The translations under genes were made by a program, and so were the position numbers. 64,000 nucleotides of DNA from CALHVR01 sp963528625 (GTDB taxonomy: Bacteria > Fusobacteriota > Fusobacteriia > Fusobacteriales > Leptotrichiaceae). Under the pieces are notes generated by a model that did no database searches, was not told the DNA's origin, and worked only from the letters and a program-made list of their open reading frames with translations. The DNA lies in contig CAURVQ010000005.1 in NCBI GenBank assembly GCA_963528625.1, forward strand, positions 4,485-68,484. Reading direction: 5' to 3'. Shown in pieces: positions 37,166 through 45,131 of the stretch; within the stretch, counting starts at the first letter, position 1; every line of letters begins with the position of its first letter.

Positions 37166-37199
37166 AAATAAAAAAGATTGCCAATTACAACAATCTTTT
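37166..37199 (-). terminator. Terminator between antitoxin RNA and toxin gene
   Basis: Minus-strand 8-bp stem AAAGATTG/CAATCTTT (arms 91-98 and 73-80 of the 37100 block), 10-nt loop, then a T-run. In type III loci this attenuator sets the RNA-to-toxin ratio. Confidence 0.88.
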
Positions 37200-37205
37200 A
37201 TTTCA

Positions 37206-37309
37206 TTATATACTTCTTTATTTTAACTTACTCGCTATACTACGAGTACATCATCTATTTATATACTTCTTTATTTTAACTTACTCGCTATACTACGAGT
37301 ACATCATCT
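37206..37309 (-). repeat. Two exact 51-nt tandem repeats
   Basis: Copies at 37206-37256 and 37259-37309 are identical over 51 nt with a period of 53 nt; the 2-nt spacer and flanks differ. Each contains the dyad TACTCG/CGAGTA (37229-37234 with 37243-37248, and 37282-37287 with 37296-37301). Confidence 0.97.
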
Positions 37310-37316
37310 TAATTAT

Positions 37317-37344
37317 ATTATACTTATTTTCTATTTATTGTCAA
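37317..37344 (-). promoter_or_regulatory. Promoter of the antitoxin RNA
   Basis: Minus-strand perfect TTGACA (37339-37344) and TATAAT (37317-37322) with 16-nt spacing, one of the strongest promoters in the window. Confidence 0.85.
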
Positions 37345-37398
37345 GTAATTTTATTAATTATTTTTTAATTTTTTAATATACAAAACTTTTTCTAAACA

Positions 37399-37407
37399 TG
37401 GTATAAT
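37399..37407 (+). promoter_or_regulatory. Extended -10 promoter of pepF
   Basis: TGGTATAAT, 36 bases before the pepF start and divergent from the antitoxin promoter. The -35 region is weak. Confidence 0.65.
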
Positions 37408-37442
37408 GAAATAGAAAATAATTTTTAGAAAGGAATTAAAAA

Positions 37443-39137
37443 ATGAATTTTAATGATTATAAATATGAAAGAATAAATTTAGAAGAAATACAAAATAAAT
37501 TTCAAAGTTTTATAACTGAATTTAATAGCTCTAAAAATATTGAAGAGCAAATAGTAGCGTTTGATAAAATTATAGAATTGAGAAATCATATTGATACAAT
37601 GACAACACTTGTTTCTATACGACATAGTATTGATACGACAAATGAATTTTATGATAAAGAGAATGATTATTTAGATGAAATTTCTCCAATAATTACAGGA
37701 TTTATATCTAATTTTTATAAAGCTCTAATTTCATCTACTTTTAGAAATGAACTTGAAGAAAAATATGGAAAACTATTATTTCAATTTGCAGAATTATCTA
37801 TAAAAACATTTGATGAAAAAATTATTCCAGATTTACAGGAGGAAAACAAATTAGTTAGCCAATACGACAAATTAAGAGCAAATGCCAAAATTTTATTTGA
37901 TGGCGAAGAAAAAACATTATCAGAAATGAGTGCTTATTCTGAGTCAAAAGATAAAAATATTAGGCTTGAATCTACAAAAAAAGTAGCTGAATTTTATAAA
38001 AATAATATTGATGAATTTGATCAAATTTATGATGGATTAGTTAAAGTTAGAACAAAAATTGCAAAAAAATTAGGATATGAAAATTATATACAACTTGCTT
38101 ATGACAGATTATCACGAACTGATTATAATGCAAAAGATGTAGCAAATTATAGGAAACAAGTATTAGAAAATATTGTCCCACTTTATACTGAACTTAGAAA
38201 AAGGCAAGAAAAAAGACTTGGACTTGATAAATTAAAATTTTATGATGAAAATATTAATTTTAACTCTGGAAACGCAAATCCACATGGTAACGCTGAATGG
38301 ATTTTAAATAATGGAATAAAAATGTATAATGAATTATCGCCTGAAACTGCAGAGTTTTTCTCATTTATGACTGAAAATAATTTATTAGATTTATTGTCAA
38401 GAAAAGGAAAAATGGGTGGTGGATATTGTACTTACATTCCTAATTATAAATCACCGTATATTTTTGCAAATTTTAACGGAACTTCTGGAGATGTTGATGT
38501 TTTAACACACGAAGCCGGACATGCATTTCAAGTATATCAAAGCCGTAAATATACAGTACCAGAATATTTATGGCCAACATATGAAGCTTGTGAAATTCAT
38601 TCAATGAGTATGGAATTTTTAACTTGGCCTTGGATGCATTTATTCTTTGAAACCGATACAGAAAAATATAAATTTACACACTTATCTAGTGCATTATTAT
38701 TTATTCCTTATGGTGTTACTGTTGATGAGTTTCAACATTGGGTTTATGAAAATCCAGAAGTTAGCCCGTCGGACAGAAGAAAAAAATGGCTTGAAATTGA
38801 AGCAAAATATTTACCAACTAGAGATTACGGTGAAATAGACGATTTTAAATCAGGTATTTTTTGGTTTAAACAATTACATATTTTCTCAGAACCATTTTAC
38901 TACATTGATTACACACTTGCACAAGTTTGTGCTTTCCAATTTTTAATAAAAGCTAATGAAAATAGAGAAGAAGCTTGGAAAGATTACTTAAATTTATGCC
39001 AGTTAGGTGGAAGTAAATCATTCTTTGAACTTATGAAATCAGCTAATTTAAAAAATCCATTTAAAGATGGTACTCTTAAAGCTGTAGTCCTTAAAATAAA
39101 AGAATATTTAGATAAATTTGATGATTCAAGATTATAA
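37443..39137 (+). CDS. pepF: M3-family oligoendopeptidase (PepF type)
   Basis: 564 aa cytoplasmic zinc metallopeptidase that degrades short peptides. The HExxH active site is HEAGH near residue 356, followed by the downstream Glu-containing block YEACEIHSMSMEFLTWPW. N-terminal 200 residues form the helical cap domain typical of M3B enzymes. Length is in the family range. It is preceded by an AAAGGAA ribosome site and an extended -10 promoter and appears to be a single-gene unit; no clear terminator is seen in the 145 bases before cysK. Confidence 0.93.
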   Translation: MNFNDYKYERINLEEIQNKFQSFITEFNSSKNIEEQIVAFDKIIELRNHIDTMTTLVSIRHSIDTTNEFYDKENDYLDEISPIITGFISNFYKALISSTFRNELEEKYGKLLFQFAELSIKTFDEKIIPDLQEENKLVSQYDKLRANAKILFDGEEKTLSEMSAYSESKDKNIRLESTKKVAEFYKNNIDEFDQIYDGLVKVRTKIAKKLGYENYIQLAYDRLSRTDYNAKDVANYRKQVLENIVPLYTELRKRQEKRLGLDKLKFYDENINFNSGNANPHGNAEWILNNGIKMYNELSPETAEFFSFMTENNLLDLLSRKGKMGGGYCTYIPNYKSPYIFANFNGTSGDVDVLTHEAGHAFQVYQSRKYTVPEYLWPTYEACEIHSMSMEFLTWPWMHLFFETDTEKYKFTHLSSALLFIPYGVTVDEFQHWVYENPEVSPSDRRKKWLEIEAKYLPTRDYGEIDDFKSGIFWFKQLHIFSEPFYYIDYTLAQVCAFQFLIKANENREEAWKDYLNLCQLGGSKSFFELMKSANLKNPFKDGTLKAVVLKIKEYLDKFDDSRL

Positions 39138-39282
39138 TATATTTTTTATAAATAATATGTATATATAATTTGTATTTTAAAAAATAATTTTTTATTTGAT
39201 TTTTAATTTAAGAAGTAGTATACTTGAATTGTTATTCACATATTATTAAAATACATAAAAAAATCATTTAGGAGGTAAAATT

Positions 39283-40197
39283 ATGATATTTGAAAATATT
39301 TTAGAACTTATAGGAAATACACCTGTTGTGAAATTGAACTTAGACAAAGATGAAAATATCGCAGATGTGTATGTTAAACTTGAAAAATTCAATTTGGGTG
39401 GAAGCGTAAAAGATAGAGCTGCACTTGGTATGATTGAAGCTGCTGAAAGAGAAGGTTTATTAAAACCTGGTGGAACAATTGTTGAGCCAACTTCAGGAAA
39501 TACCGGAATTGCATTAGCTCTTATTGGAAAAGCAAAAGGATACAATGTTATTATAACAATGCCTGAATCGATGACTATTGAAAGAAGAAACTACTTAAAA
39601 GCGTATGGTGCAGAATTAGTATTAACTGATGCTGCTTTAGGAATGAAAGGAGCTATTGCAAAAGCTGAAGAAATTGTAGCTGAAAATCCTGGATATTTCT
39701 TACCACAACAATTTAATAATCCTGCAAATCCTGCAAAACATTATGAAACAACTGCAAAAGAAATTATTGCTGATTTTGGTAATACTTTAGATGCTTTCAT
39801 TTCTGGTGTTGGAACTGCTGGGACTTTAACTGGTGTAGGTAAAAGATTAAAAGAAGAAAGCCCTAATACAAAAGTTATAGCTGTTGAACCTTCAGATTCA
39901 GCTGTTTTATCTGGAGGAGAAGCCGGAAAACACCTTATACAGGGACTTGGTGCTGGATTTATTCCAGGAAACTACGATAAAGACCTTGTAGATGAAATCA
40001 TTTTAATTTCAAATGATGAAGCTGTAGACTTTGGAGTAAGAGCTGGTAAAGATAACGGTATTTTTGTTGGTATCTCTTCTGGTGCTGCAATTGCTGCTGC
40101 TTACAAAGTTGCAAAACAATTAGGTAAAGGTAAAAAAGTGTTAGCTATCTGTCCTGACGGTGGAGAAAAATATCTTTCAATGGAAGCATATAAATAA
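39283..40197 (+). CDS. cysK: O-acetylserine sulfhydrylase (cysteine synthase A)
   Basis: 304 aa PLP enzyme joining O-acetylserine and sulfide to give cysteine. The PLP lysine is in FNLGGSVKDRAAL near residue 43, the substrate loop is TSGNTGIALA near 70, and the phosphate-binding GVGTAGTLTG lies near 178. The ribosome site AGGAGGT is ideal. cysE follows 8 bp later; the two products commonly form the cysteine synthase complex. It is opposite in function to the C-S lyase gene at 5589. Confidence 0.96.
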   Translation: MIFENILELIGNTPVVKLNLDKDENIADVYVKLEKFNLGGSVKDRAALGMIEAAEREGLLKPGGTIVEPTSGNTGIALALIGKAKGYNVIITMPESMTIERRNYLKAYGAELVLTDAALGMKGAIAKAEEIVAENPGYFLPQQFNNPANPAKHYETTAKEIIADFGNTLDAFISGVGTAGTLTGVGKRLKEESPNTKVIAVEPSDSAVLSGGEAGKHLIQGLGAGFIPGNYDKDLVDEIILISNDEAVDFGVRAGKDNGIFVGISSGAAIAAAYKVAKQLGKGKKVLAICPDGGEKYLSMEAYK

Positions 40198-40205
40198 ATT
40201 TAGAG

Positions 40206-40757
40206 GTGAGAAAAATTTTAAAATGGTTAAAAGAGGAAATTAGGAATATTGCAGATAGAGATCCTGCAGCTTGTTCTATATGGGAAATTCTGCTTTATCC
40301 TTCTTTACATGCAACTATAAACCATAAAATTGCAAATTTTTTCTTTAAAAGAAAAGTGTGTTTTATTGCAAGATTAATTTCACAATTATCAAGATTTTTT
40401 ACTGGAATTGAAATACATCCTGGTGCTACAATAGGTAAAAGAGTCTTTTTTGATCATGGAATGGGAATTGTGATTGGTGAAACTGCAGAAATTGGAGATG
40501 ATTGTGTTATATATCACGGTGTTACTTTAGGAGGAACTTCAACGACTAGATCTAAAAGACATCCTACATTAAAAAACGGGGTTGTTGTTGGAGCTGGTGC
40601 TAAAATATTAGGAAATATTACTTTAGGAGAAAATGTTAAAATTGGAGCTAATTCTGTTGTTTTAAAAAGTATTCCTGATAATCGTGTTGCAGTAGGAATT
40701 CCTGCTAAAGTTATTAAAAAAACGAAAGAGGAAGATTATTTTATGTGGTATATATAA
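40206..40757 (+). CDS. cysE: Serine O-acetyltransferase
   Basis: 183 aa. The short N-terminal helical part (RDPAACSIWEILLYPSLHA) is followed by the left-handed beta-helix of hexapeptide repeats with the active-site block FFDHGMGIVIGETAEIGDD and YHGVTLGGT. It makes O-acetylserine from serine and acetyl-CoA. The start is unclear: the GTG at 40206 is part of the sequence AGAGGTGA, which looks like the ribosome site itself. A rare ATT at 40215 has ideal spacing. No ATG is in frame nearby. The C-terminus is short, as in many low-GC bacteria. Confidence 0.92.
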   Translation: MRKILKWLKEEIRNIADRDPAACSIWEILLYPSLHATINHKIANFFFKRKVCFIARLISQLSRFFTGIEIHPGATIGKRVFFDHGMGIVIGETAEIGDDCVIYHGVTLGGTSTTRSKRHPTLKNGVVVGAGAKILGNITLGENVKIGANSVVLKSIPDNRVAVGIPAKVIKKTKEEDYFMWYI

Positions 40758-40788
40758 AAGAGCCGAATTTTATACTCGGCTCTCTTTT
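40756..40788. terminator. Bidirectional terminator between cysE and fucU
   Basis: Perfect 8-bp stem AGAGCCGA/TCGGCTCT with flanking A and T tracts, between convergent operons. Confidence 0.9.
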
Positions 40789-40789
40789 A

Positions 40790-41215
40790 TTATTTTACAA
40801 CACCTTTTTTAAGAATCACATTTGCATAAATTGCTCCTTCAGATGTAGCAATTACAGCGTAAGCTTTTTTCGCTCTTTCATAAAACTCAAATCTTTCAAC
40901 TAATTCAAAGTCTGTAAAATCTTCATATTTTTCTAACACATTTCTGTATTCAGTCCAAATTTCTGGCTCTCCAACATATTCTGCTCCTGTTTGCATAAGC
41001 GAAACTGCTTTAGGTACATATGTATCTAATGGAAATACTTTCATTATTGATTCCAATAATTCTGTTACTCCAGTTGCATCAGCTCTAATAAGTCTTTGAG
41101 CGTGACTTGCTCCCGGGAAATTCCCATCAGCTATAACTATTTCATCACTATGTCCCATTTCACATAATACTTTTAATAATTCTGGACTAAGATTTTTAGG
41201 TATTCCTTTTAACAT
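40790..41215 (-). CDS. fucU: L-fucose mutarotase (FucU/RbsD family)
   Basis: 141 aa. The N-terminal LKGIPKNLSPELLKVLCEMGHSD block and DGNFPGASH with a conserved His are typical of FucU/RbsD proteins. It interconverts alpha and beta L-fucose anomers so the isomerase gets its substrate. It is the last gene of the fucose operon, 20 bp after fucI. Confidence 0.93.
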   Translation of the reverse strand: MLKGIPKNLSPELLKVLCEMGHSDEIVIADGNFPGASHAQRLIRADATGVTELLESIMKVFPLDTYVPKAVSLMQTGAEYVGEPEIWTEYRNVLEKYEDFTDFELVERFEFYERAKKAYAVIATSEGAIYANVILKKGVVK

Positions 41216-41235
41216 ATTCTTTTCTCCATTTCATA

Positions 41236-43017
41236 TTATTTTTTATATAATGGTCCAAAGTTTTGACAAGCTCTGTAATCTGCACCTTCATCACTATCAG
41301 TTCCAAATGCTGACCATGCTTTTGGTCTAAAGATTCTTTCAGCTTCAACATTGTGCATACATACAGGTATTCTTAACATTGATGCTAATGTTATTAATTC
41401 ATCCCCAATATGTCCATAAGAAATTGCTCCGTGGTTTGCTCCCCAGTTATTCATAACAGAATAAACATCAGTAAATGCTCCTTTTCCTGTTAATTTTGGA
41501 ACGAACCAAGTTGTTGGCCAAGTTCTGTCAGTTCTATTATTTAATACTTCATGGATTTCTGGATCTAAGTCAATCGCATATCCTTCTGCAATTTGTAATA
41601 CTGGTCCTTGTCCTTTAACTAAGTTGATTCTACACATTGTTACAGGCATTTCTCCTTTTGTCAAGAAGTTAGAAGAGAATCCTCCTCCACGGAAGTAATC
41701 ATAGTTAGCTGCAGGCCATTTAGTTGAATCTAAACATGCTTTAACTTCATCTTCTGTAATTTCCCAATAAGGTTTCATAACTCTTTGACCATCTCTCATA
41801 TGATCTCCAGTTGCATCTAATGTAGCTGATCCTGAGTTAATTAAATGGATTATTCCTCCTTCTGCTTTACCTGTTAATTTTTTACCAGTTACTCTTTCAA
41901 CTGCATCTGGACTCCAATAAGTTCTAACATCTGCAAATATTTGAGCTGTTCCTGTTAATAAGTGTCCAAATAACATAGAAACACCGTTTAAAGCATCATT
42001 TTCTGTAGCTACCATAAATGCTTGTCTAATTCCATTCCAGTCAAATGAAGAGTTTAAGATTGCTTCAGCAAAATCTCCGTTTGGTAAGTAGTCTGTCCAT
42101 TGTCTTTGTCCTTGGAATCCAGAAACTAAAGCATTATTTCCTTCAGATTCTTCAACAAATCCTAATTCTGCTAATCTTGGATTTCCAATCATCATATCTC
42201 TAATGATTAATGTCATTTTAACTACAATTTCCCACTCTTTATCTTTTTGTTCTTGAGTTCTTATCGCTTCAGGTTTATTAATGTCAATTCCTTCTTTACA
42301 GTTTTCTTTTGTCCAAGCTAATGCTTTTTCAAATTCTACTGGGTCATAAATTCCTTGATCCATTCTTCTTTTTAATTCTGTCATATCTTTGTATTCTGGT
42401 CTCATTCCTAAATAATCTAATAAGAATGCTGGGTCTACCATTGATCCTGCAATTCCCATTGAAACTCCACCAACTGACAAGTATGCTTTATCTTTCATTG
42501 TTGCAACTGCCAATCCAGCTTTAGTAAATTTCAATAATTTTTCTTTAACATCTTCTGGAATTGAGTTGTCTTCTAAGTCTTGAACATCGTGTCCGTAAAT
42601 TCCAAATGCTGGGAATCCTAATTGAGCGTGTCCTGCTAAAGCTGCAGCTAAGTAAACTGCTCCCGGTCTTTGTGTTCCGTTAAATCCCCAAATTGCTTTT
42701 GGTATATCTGGAGTCATGTCTATTGTTTCACTTCCATAACACCAACAAGGAGTTACTGTAATAGACAATCCTACATTTTCATCTTTAAATTTTTGTGTAC
42801 ATTTTGCCGCCTCAGAATATCCACCAATAGTTGTATCCGAAATAACACATTCTACTTTTTCTCCACTTGGATGTCTTAATGTTGATTCAATAAATTCTTT
42901 TAAACTTACTGCCATTCCCATTGTTTTTTCTTCTAATGATTCTCTTACACCATTTCTTCTTCCATCTATTGTAGGTCTAATTCCAACTTTAGGTAATTTA
43001 CCTCTTAATCTATTCAT
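41236..43017 (-). CDS. fucI: L-fucose isomerase
   Basis: 593 aa, nearly the same length as the E. coli enzyme. Starts with LPKVGIRPTIDGRRNGVRESLE, the family hallmark, and contains the metal-binding stretch around GFQGQRQWTDYLPNGDFAE and the C-terminal HNVEAERIFRPKAWSAFG. It converts L-fucose to L-fuculose (and D-arabinose to D-ribulose). It is downstream of the ABC importer binding protein in the same operon, after a 110-bp gap holding a strong hairpin. Confidence 0.96.
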   Translation of the reverse strand: MNRLRGKLPKVGIRPTIDGRRNGVRESLEEKTMGMAVSLKEFIESTLRHPSGEKVECVISDTTIGGYSEAAKCTQKFKDENVGLSITVTPCWCYGSETIDMTPDIPKAIWGFNGTQRPGAVYLAAALAGHAQLGFPAFGIYGHDVQDLEDNSIPEDVKEKLLKFTKAGLAVATMKDKAYLSVGGVSMGIAGSMVDPAFLLDYLGMRPEYKDMTELKRRMDQGIYDPVEFEKALAWTKENCKEGIDINKPEAIRTQEQKDKEWEIVVKMTLIIRDMMIGNPRLAELGFVEESEGNNALVSGFQGQRQWTDYLPNGDFAEAILNSSFDWNGIRQAFMVATENDALNGVSMLFGHLLTGTAQIFADVRTYWSPDAVERVTGKKLTGKAEGGIIHLINSGSATLDATGDHMRDGQRVMKPYWEITEDEVKACLDSTKWPAANYDYFRGGGFSSNFLTKGEMPVTMCRINLVKGQGPVLQIAEGYAIDLDPEIHEVLNNRTDRTWPTTWFVPKLTGKGAFTDVYSVMNNWGANHGAISYGHIGDELITLASMLRIPVCMHNVEAERIFRPKAWSAFGTDSDEGADYRACQNFGPLYKK

Positions 43018-43071
43018 AATTTTTCTCCTTTGCTATAATCTGTATATTATGCTTTTATATGTTAAAAATAT

Positions 43072-43102
43072 ATGTACATACACTATAAAAATGTATGTAC
43101 AT
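43072..43102 (-). other. Intercistronic hairpin between the sugar-binding protein gene and fucI
   Basis: A perfect 10-bp inverted repeat (ATGTACATAC/GTATGTACAT) with an 11-nt loop. Only a weak T-rich tail follows, so it may be an attenuator or a 3' stabiliser that raises the amount of upstream binding-protein mRNA. Each arm is also partly palindromic (ATGTACAT), so an operator cannot be excluded. Confidence 0.7.
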
Positions 43103-43127
43103 TGCCATTTATCCTATATTTTTATTC

Positions 43128-44111
43128 CTATTTTTTTCTACCAAATGGGAACATTTTTTTCTGAATTTCTTCTGAATTAAAGTTTTCTTTAGTTACTAAT
43201 ACTGCTCCAGTATCAATTCTTTTTTCTACAGTTTCACCTTTTACTAATTTAACTAATTGTTGAACTGTTTGATATCCCATATTAAATGGATCTTGAATTG
43301 TTAATGCTGAAATTACCCCTTTTTCTAAGAATCTTGCTAAATCTTCAGAAGAGTCAATTCCAACTACCGCTAATTGTCCTGCTTTACCTTTTTCATCAAC
43401 TGCTTTTGCAACACCGAAGATTGAAGGTTCGTTAGTTCCATAAATTCCAGCTAAATCTGGATTAGAGTTAAGAATGTCAGTTGTAATTGATAACGCTTTA
43501 GATTTATCTCCATCTGAGAATTGAGTATTTAAGATTTTGATGTCTGGATATTTAGCTAATGCTTCTCTAAATCCAGCTTCTCTTTCTATTGCTGTAGTTG
43601 TCCCTGGGTTATGTGCAACTATTGCAACTTTACCTTTATTGTTAATTAATCTAGCCAATTCTTCTCCAGCAATCGCTCCTGCAACTTTATTGTCTGTTGC
43701 AATGAAGCTTGATGTAATATCATCTTTTACATTTGAGTCAAATGCTACTACTGGAATTCCTGCATCCATAGCTTTTTTAGCTACAGTTGCTAAAGCTGAT
43801 GGATCTAATGCTGCAATTCCTATTCCTGATACTTTTTTAGTAATTGCTGTTTCAACCATTCCTACTTGTTTTCCAATTTCAGTTTCTTTTTCAGGTCCAA
43901 TGAAGTTTACTTTTACTCCTAATTCTTCAGCTGCTTTTTTAGCTCCTGCTTCAACTGTTCTCCAGAACTCATGTTGGTAACCTTTACTTACCAATTCCAA
44001 TTTAATTTCTTTACCTCCAGCGGCTCCTCCTTCAGCTGGTTTTGATGCCTCTTTTGATCCACAACTTACTGCTGCCAACGCTAGTACGAATCCTAATAAT
44101 AATTTTTTCAT
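43128..44111 (-). CDS. Ribose-type sugar ABC transporter substrate-binding lipoprotein
   Basis: 327 aa. Lipoprotein signal with lipobox LAAVSCGS (Cys17). The mature part is a Peripla_BP_4/RbsB-type fold, with the GAKKAAEELGVKVNFIGP and IGKQVGMVETAITKKVSGI blocks and the hinge-region DSSEDLARFLEKG. It would capture the operon's sugar in the periplasm. Because it sits within a complete fucose catabolic operon, L-fucose (or a related 6-deoxy sugar or D-arabinose) is the inferred ligand; sequence alone says only ribose-type. Confidence 0.88.
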   Translation of the reverse strand: MKKLLLGFVLALAAVSCGSKEASKPAEGGAAGGKEIKLELVSKGYQHEFWRTVEAGAKKAAEELGVKVNFIGPEKETEIGKQVGMVETAITKKVSGIGIAALDPSALATVAKKAMDAGIPVVAFDSNVKDDITSSFIATDNKVAGAIAGEELARLINNKGKVAIVAHNPGTTTAIEREAGFREALAKYPDIKILNTQFSDGDKSKALSITTDILNSNPDLAGIYGTNEPSIFGVAKAVDEKGKAGQLAVVGIDSSEDLARFLEKGVISALTIQDPFNMGYQTVQQLVKLVKGETVEKRIDTGAVLVTKENFNSEEIQKKMFPFGRKK

Positions 44112-44201
44112 AAGAATTTCTCCTTTTTATATAAAATTTTTTTGTTGCCTAAATATTTTTTGTAATCTATATAATACTTAATTCTATTCAATTTTTACTT
44201 A

Positions 44202-45131
44202 TTATCTTTTATTTTTTAAGTTGTCAATATAAACAGCACCTAAAACTACTGCTCCTACTGCTACTTGTTGCCACATCCCTGAAACATTTAACATTGTTAA
44301 TCCATTTTTTAATACAGTCATAATAAATGCTCCTAACATTGTTCCAAATATTGTTCCAGTTCCACCAGCTAAACTTGCTCCCCCGATTACTACCGCTGCA
44401 ATCGCATCCATTTCATATCCCATACCTTCTGTTGGTTGAGCTGAAATTAATCTTGAAGCTAAAATTATTCCTGATATTGCACACATCAATCCTGATAATC
44501 CGTATACAAATAATTTTACTCTATCTACATTTACTCCTGATAATTTAGAAGCATCTTCATTACTTCCTATCGCATAAACATATTTACCAATTTTAGTATT
44601 TTTTAATATAAATCCTAAGATTACTGCTAAAACTATTAAGAAAATTACTGGATAAGGTATTCTTAAAATTGTTCCTGCTGCTAATTTTTCAAATCCTTCA
44701 TTTAATCCTGATATTGGCATACCGTTTGTTAGAGCTAACACCAATCCTCTTACCATCATCATAAATCCTAAAGTTACAATGAATGGTGGTAATTTAGCTT
44801 TTGTTATAAATAATCCTATTGCCACTCCTAAAGCTACTCCTGATAACAATCCAATTAATATTGATATGAATGTTGGCATTCCTGCTTGCATTGCAAATCC
44901 CATCATTACTCCTGAAAATGCCACTATCGCTCCTACTGATAAATCAATTCCACTTGTTATAATTACAAATGTTGATCCTAAAGCTACAATTCCTATAACT
45001 GCTGTTTGTAAAGCTATTGATAAAAAGTTATCTATTGATAAGAATGTGCTTGATGTTATTGAGAAAAATATTATTAATATTATTAAACTCCCAAATGTTG
45101 CTAATTGTTGTACTAATTTATTCTTGTTCAT
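44202..45131 (-). CDS. Ribose-type sugar ABC transporter permease
   Basis: 309 aa RbsC-like permease with eight to ten hydrophobic helices. Characteristic blocks: GIVALGSTFVIITSGIDLSVGAI near residue 45, the EAA-like loop AIGSNEDASKLSGVNV, and AAVVIGGASLAGGTGTIFGT near 245. It overlaps the upstream ATPase gene by 14 bp. It forms the homodimeric pore of the importer encoded with the neighbouring ATPase and binding protein. Confidence 0.92.
   Translation of the reverse strand: MNKNKLVQQLATFGSLIILIIFFSITSSTFLSIDNFLSIALQTAVIGIVALGSTFVIITSGIDLSVGAIVAFSGVMMGFAMQAGMPTFISILIGLLSGVALGVAIGLFITKAKLPPFIVTLGFMMMVRGLVLALTNGMPISGLNEGFEKLAAGTILRIPYPVIFLIVLAVILGFILKNTKIGKYVYAIGSNEDASKLSGVNVDRVKLFVYGLSGLMCAISGIILASRLISAQPTEGMGYEMDAIAAVVIGGASLAGGTGTIFGTMLGAFIMTVLKNGLTMLNVSGMWQQVAVGAVVLGAVYIDNLKNKR

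Larger units (their letters stand above)
37166..37310 (-). ncRNA. Candidate type III antitoxin RNA (ToxI/TenpI-like)
   Basis: The RNA is predicted to begin near 37310, about 7 nt after the -10 box, exactly where the first repeat starts. It would end at the terminator. It carries two identical units, each with a TACTCG/CGAGTA hairpin and an 8-nt loop, and AU-rich spacers in which the toxin could cut. There is no open frame of note. By analogy the toxin processes the precursor into single units that bind and inhibit it. I could not confirm a pseudoknot by hand. Confidence 0.75.

Noticed and set aside
37150..37320. The repeats as a tiny CRISPR array
   Set aside because: There are only two units with a 2-nt spacer and no cas gene; the promoter, terminator and toxin order fits an RNA antitoxin instead.
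39138..39282. Riboswitch or T-box controlling cysK-cysE
   Set aside because: The interval is AT-rich with no conserved leader motif or convincing stem.
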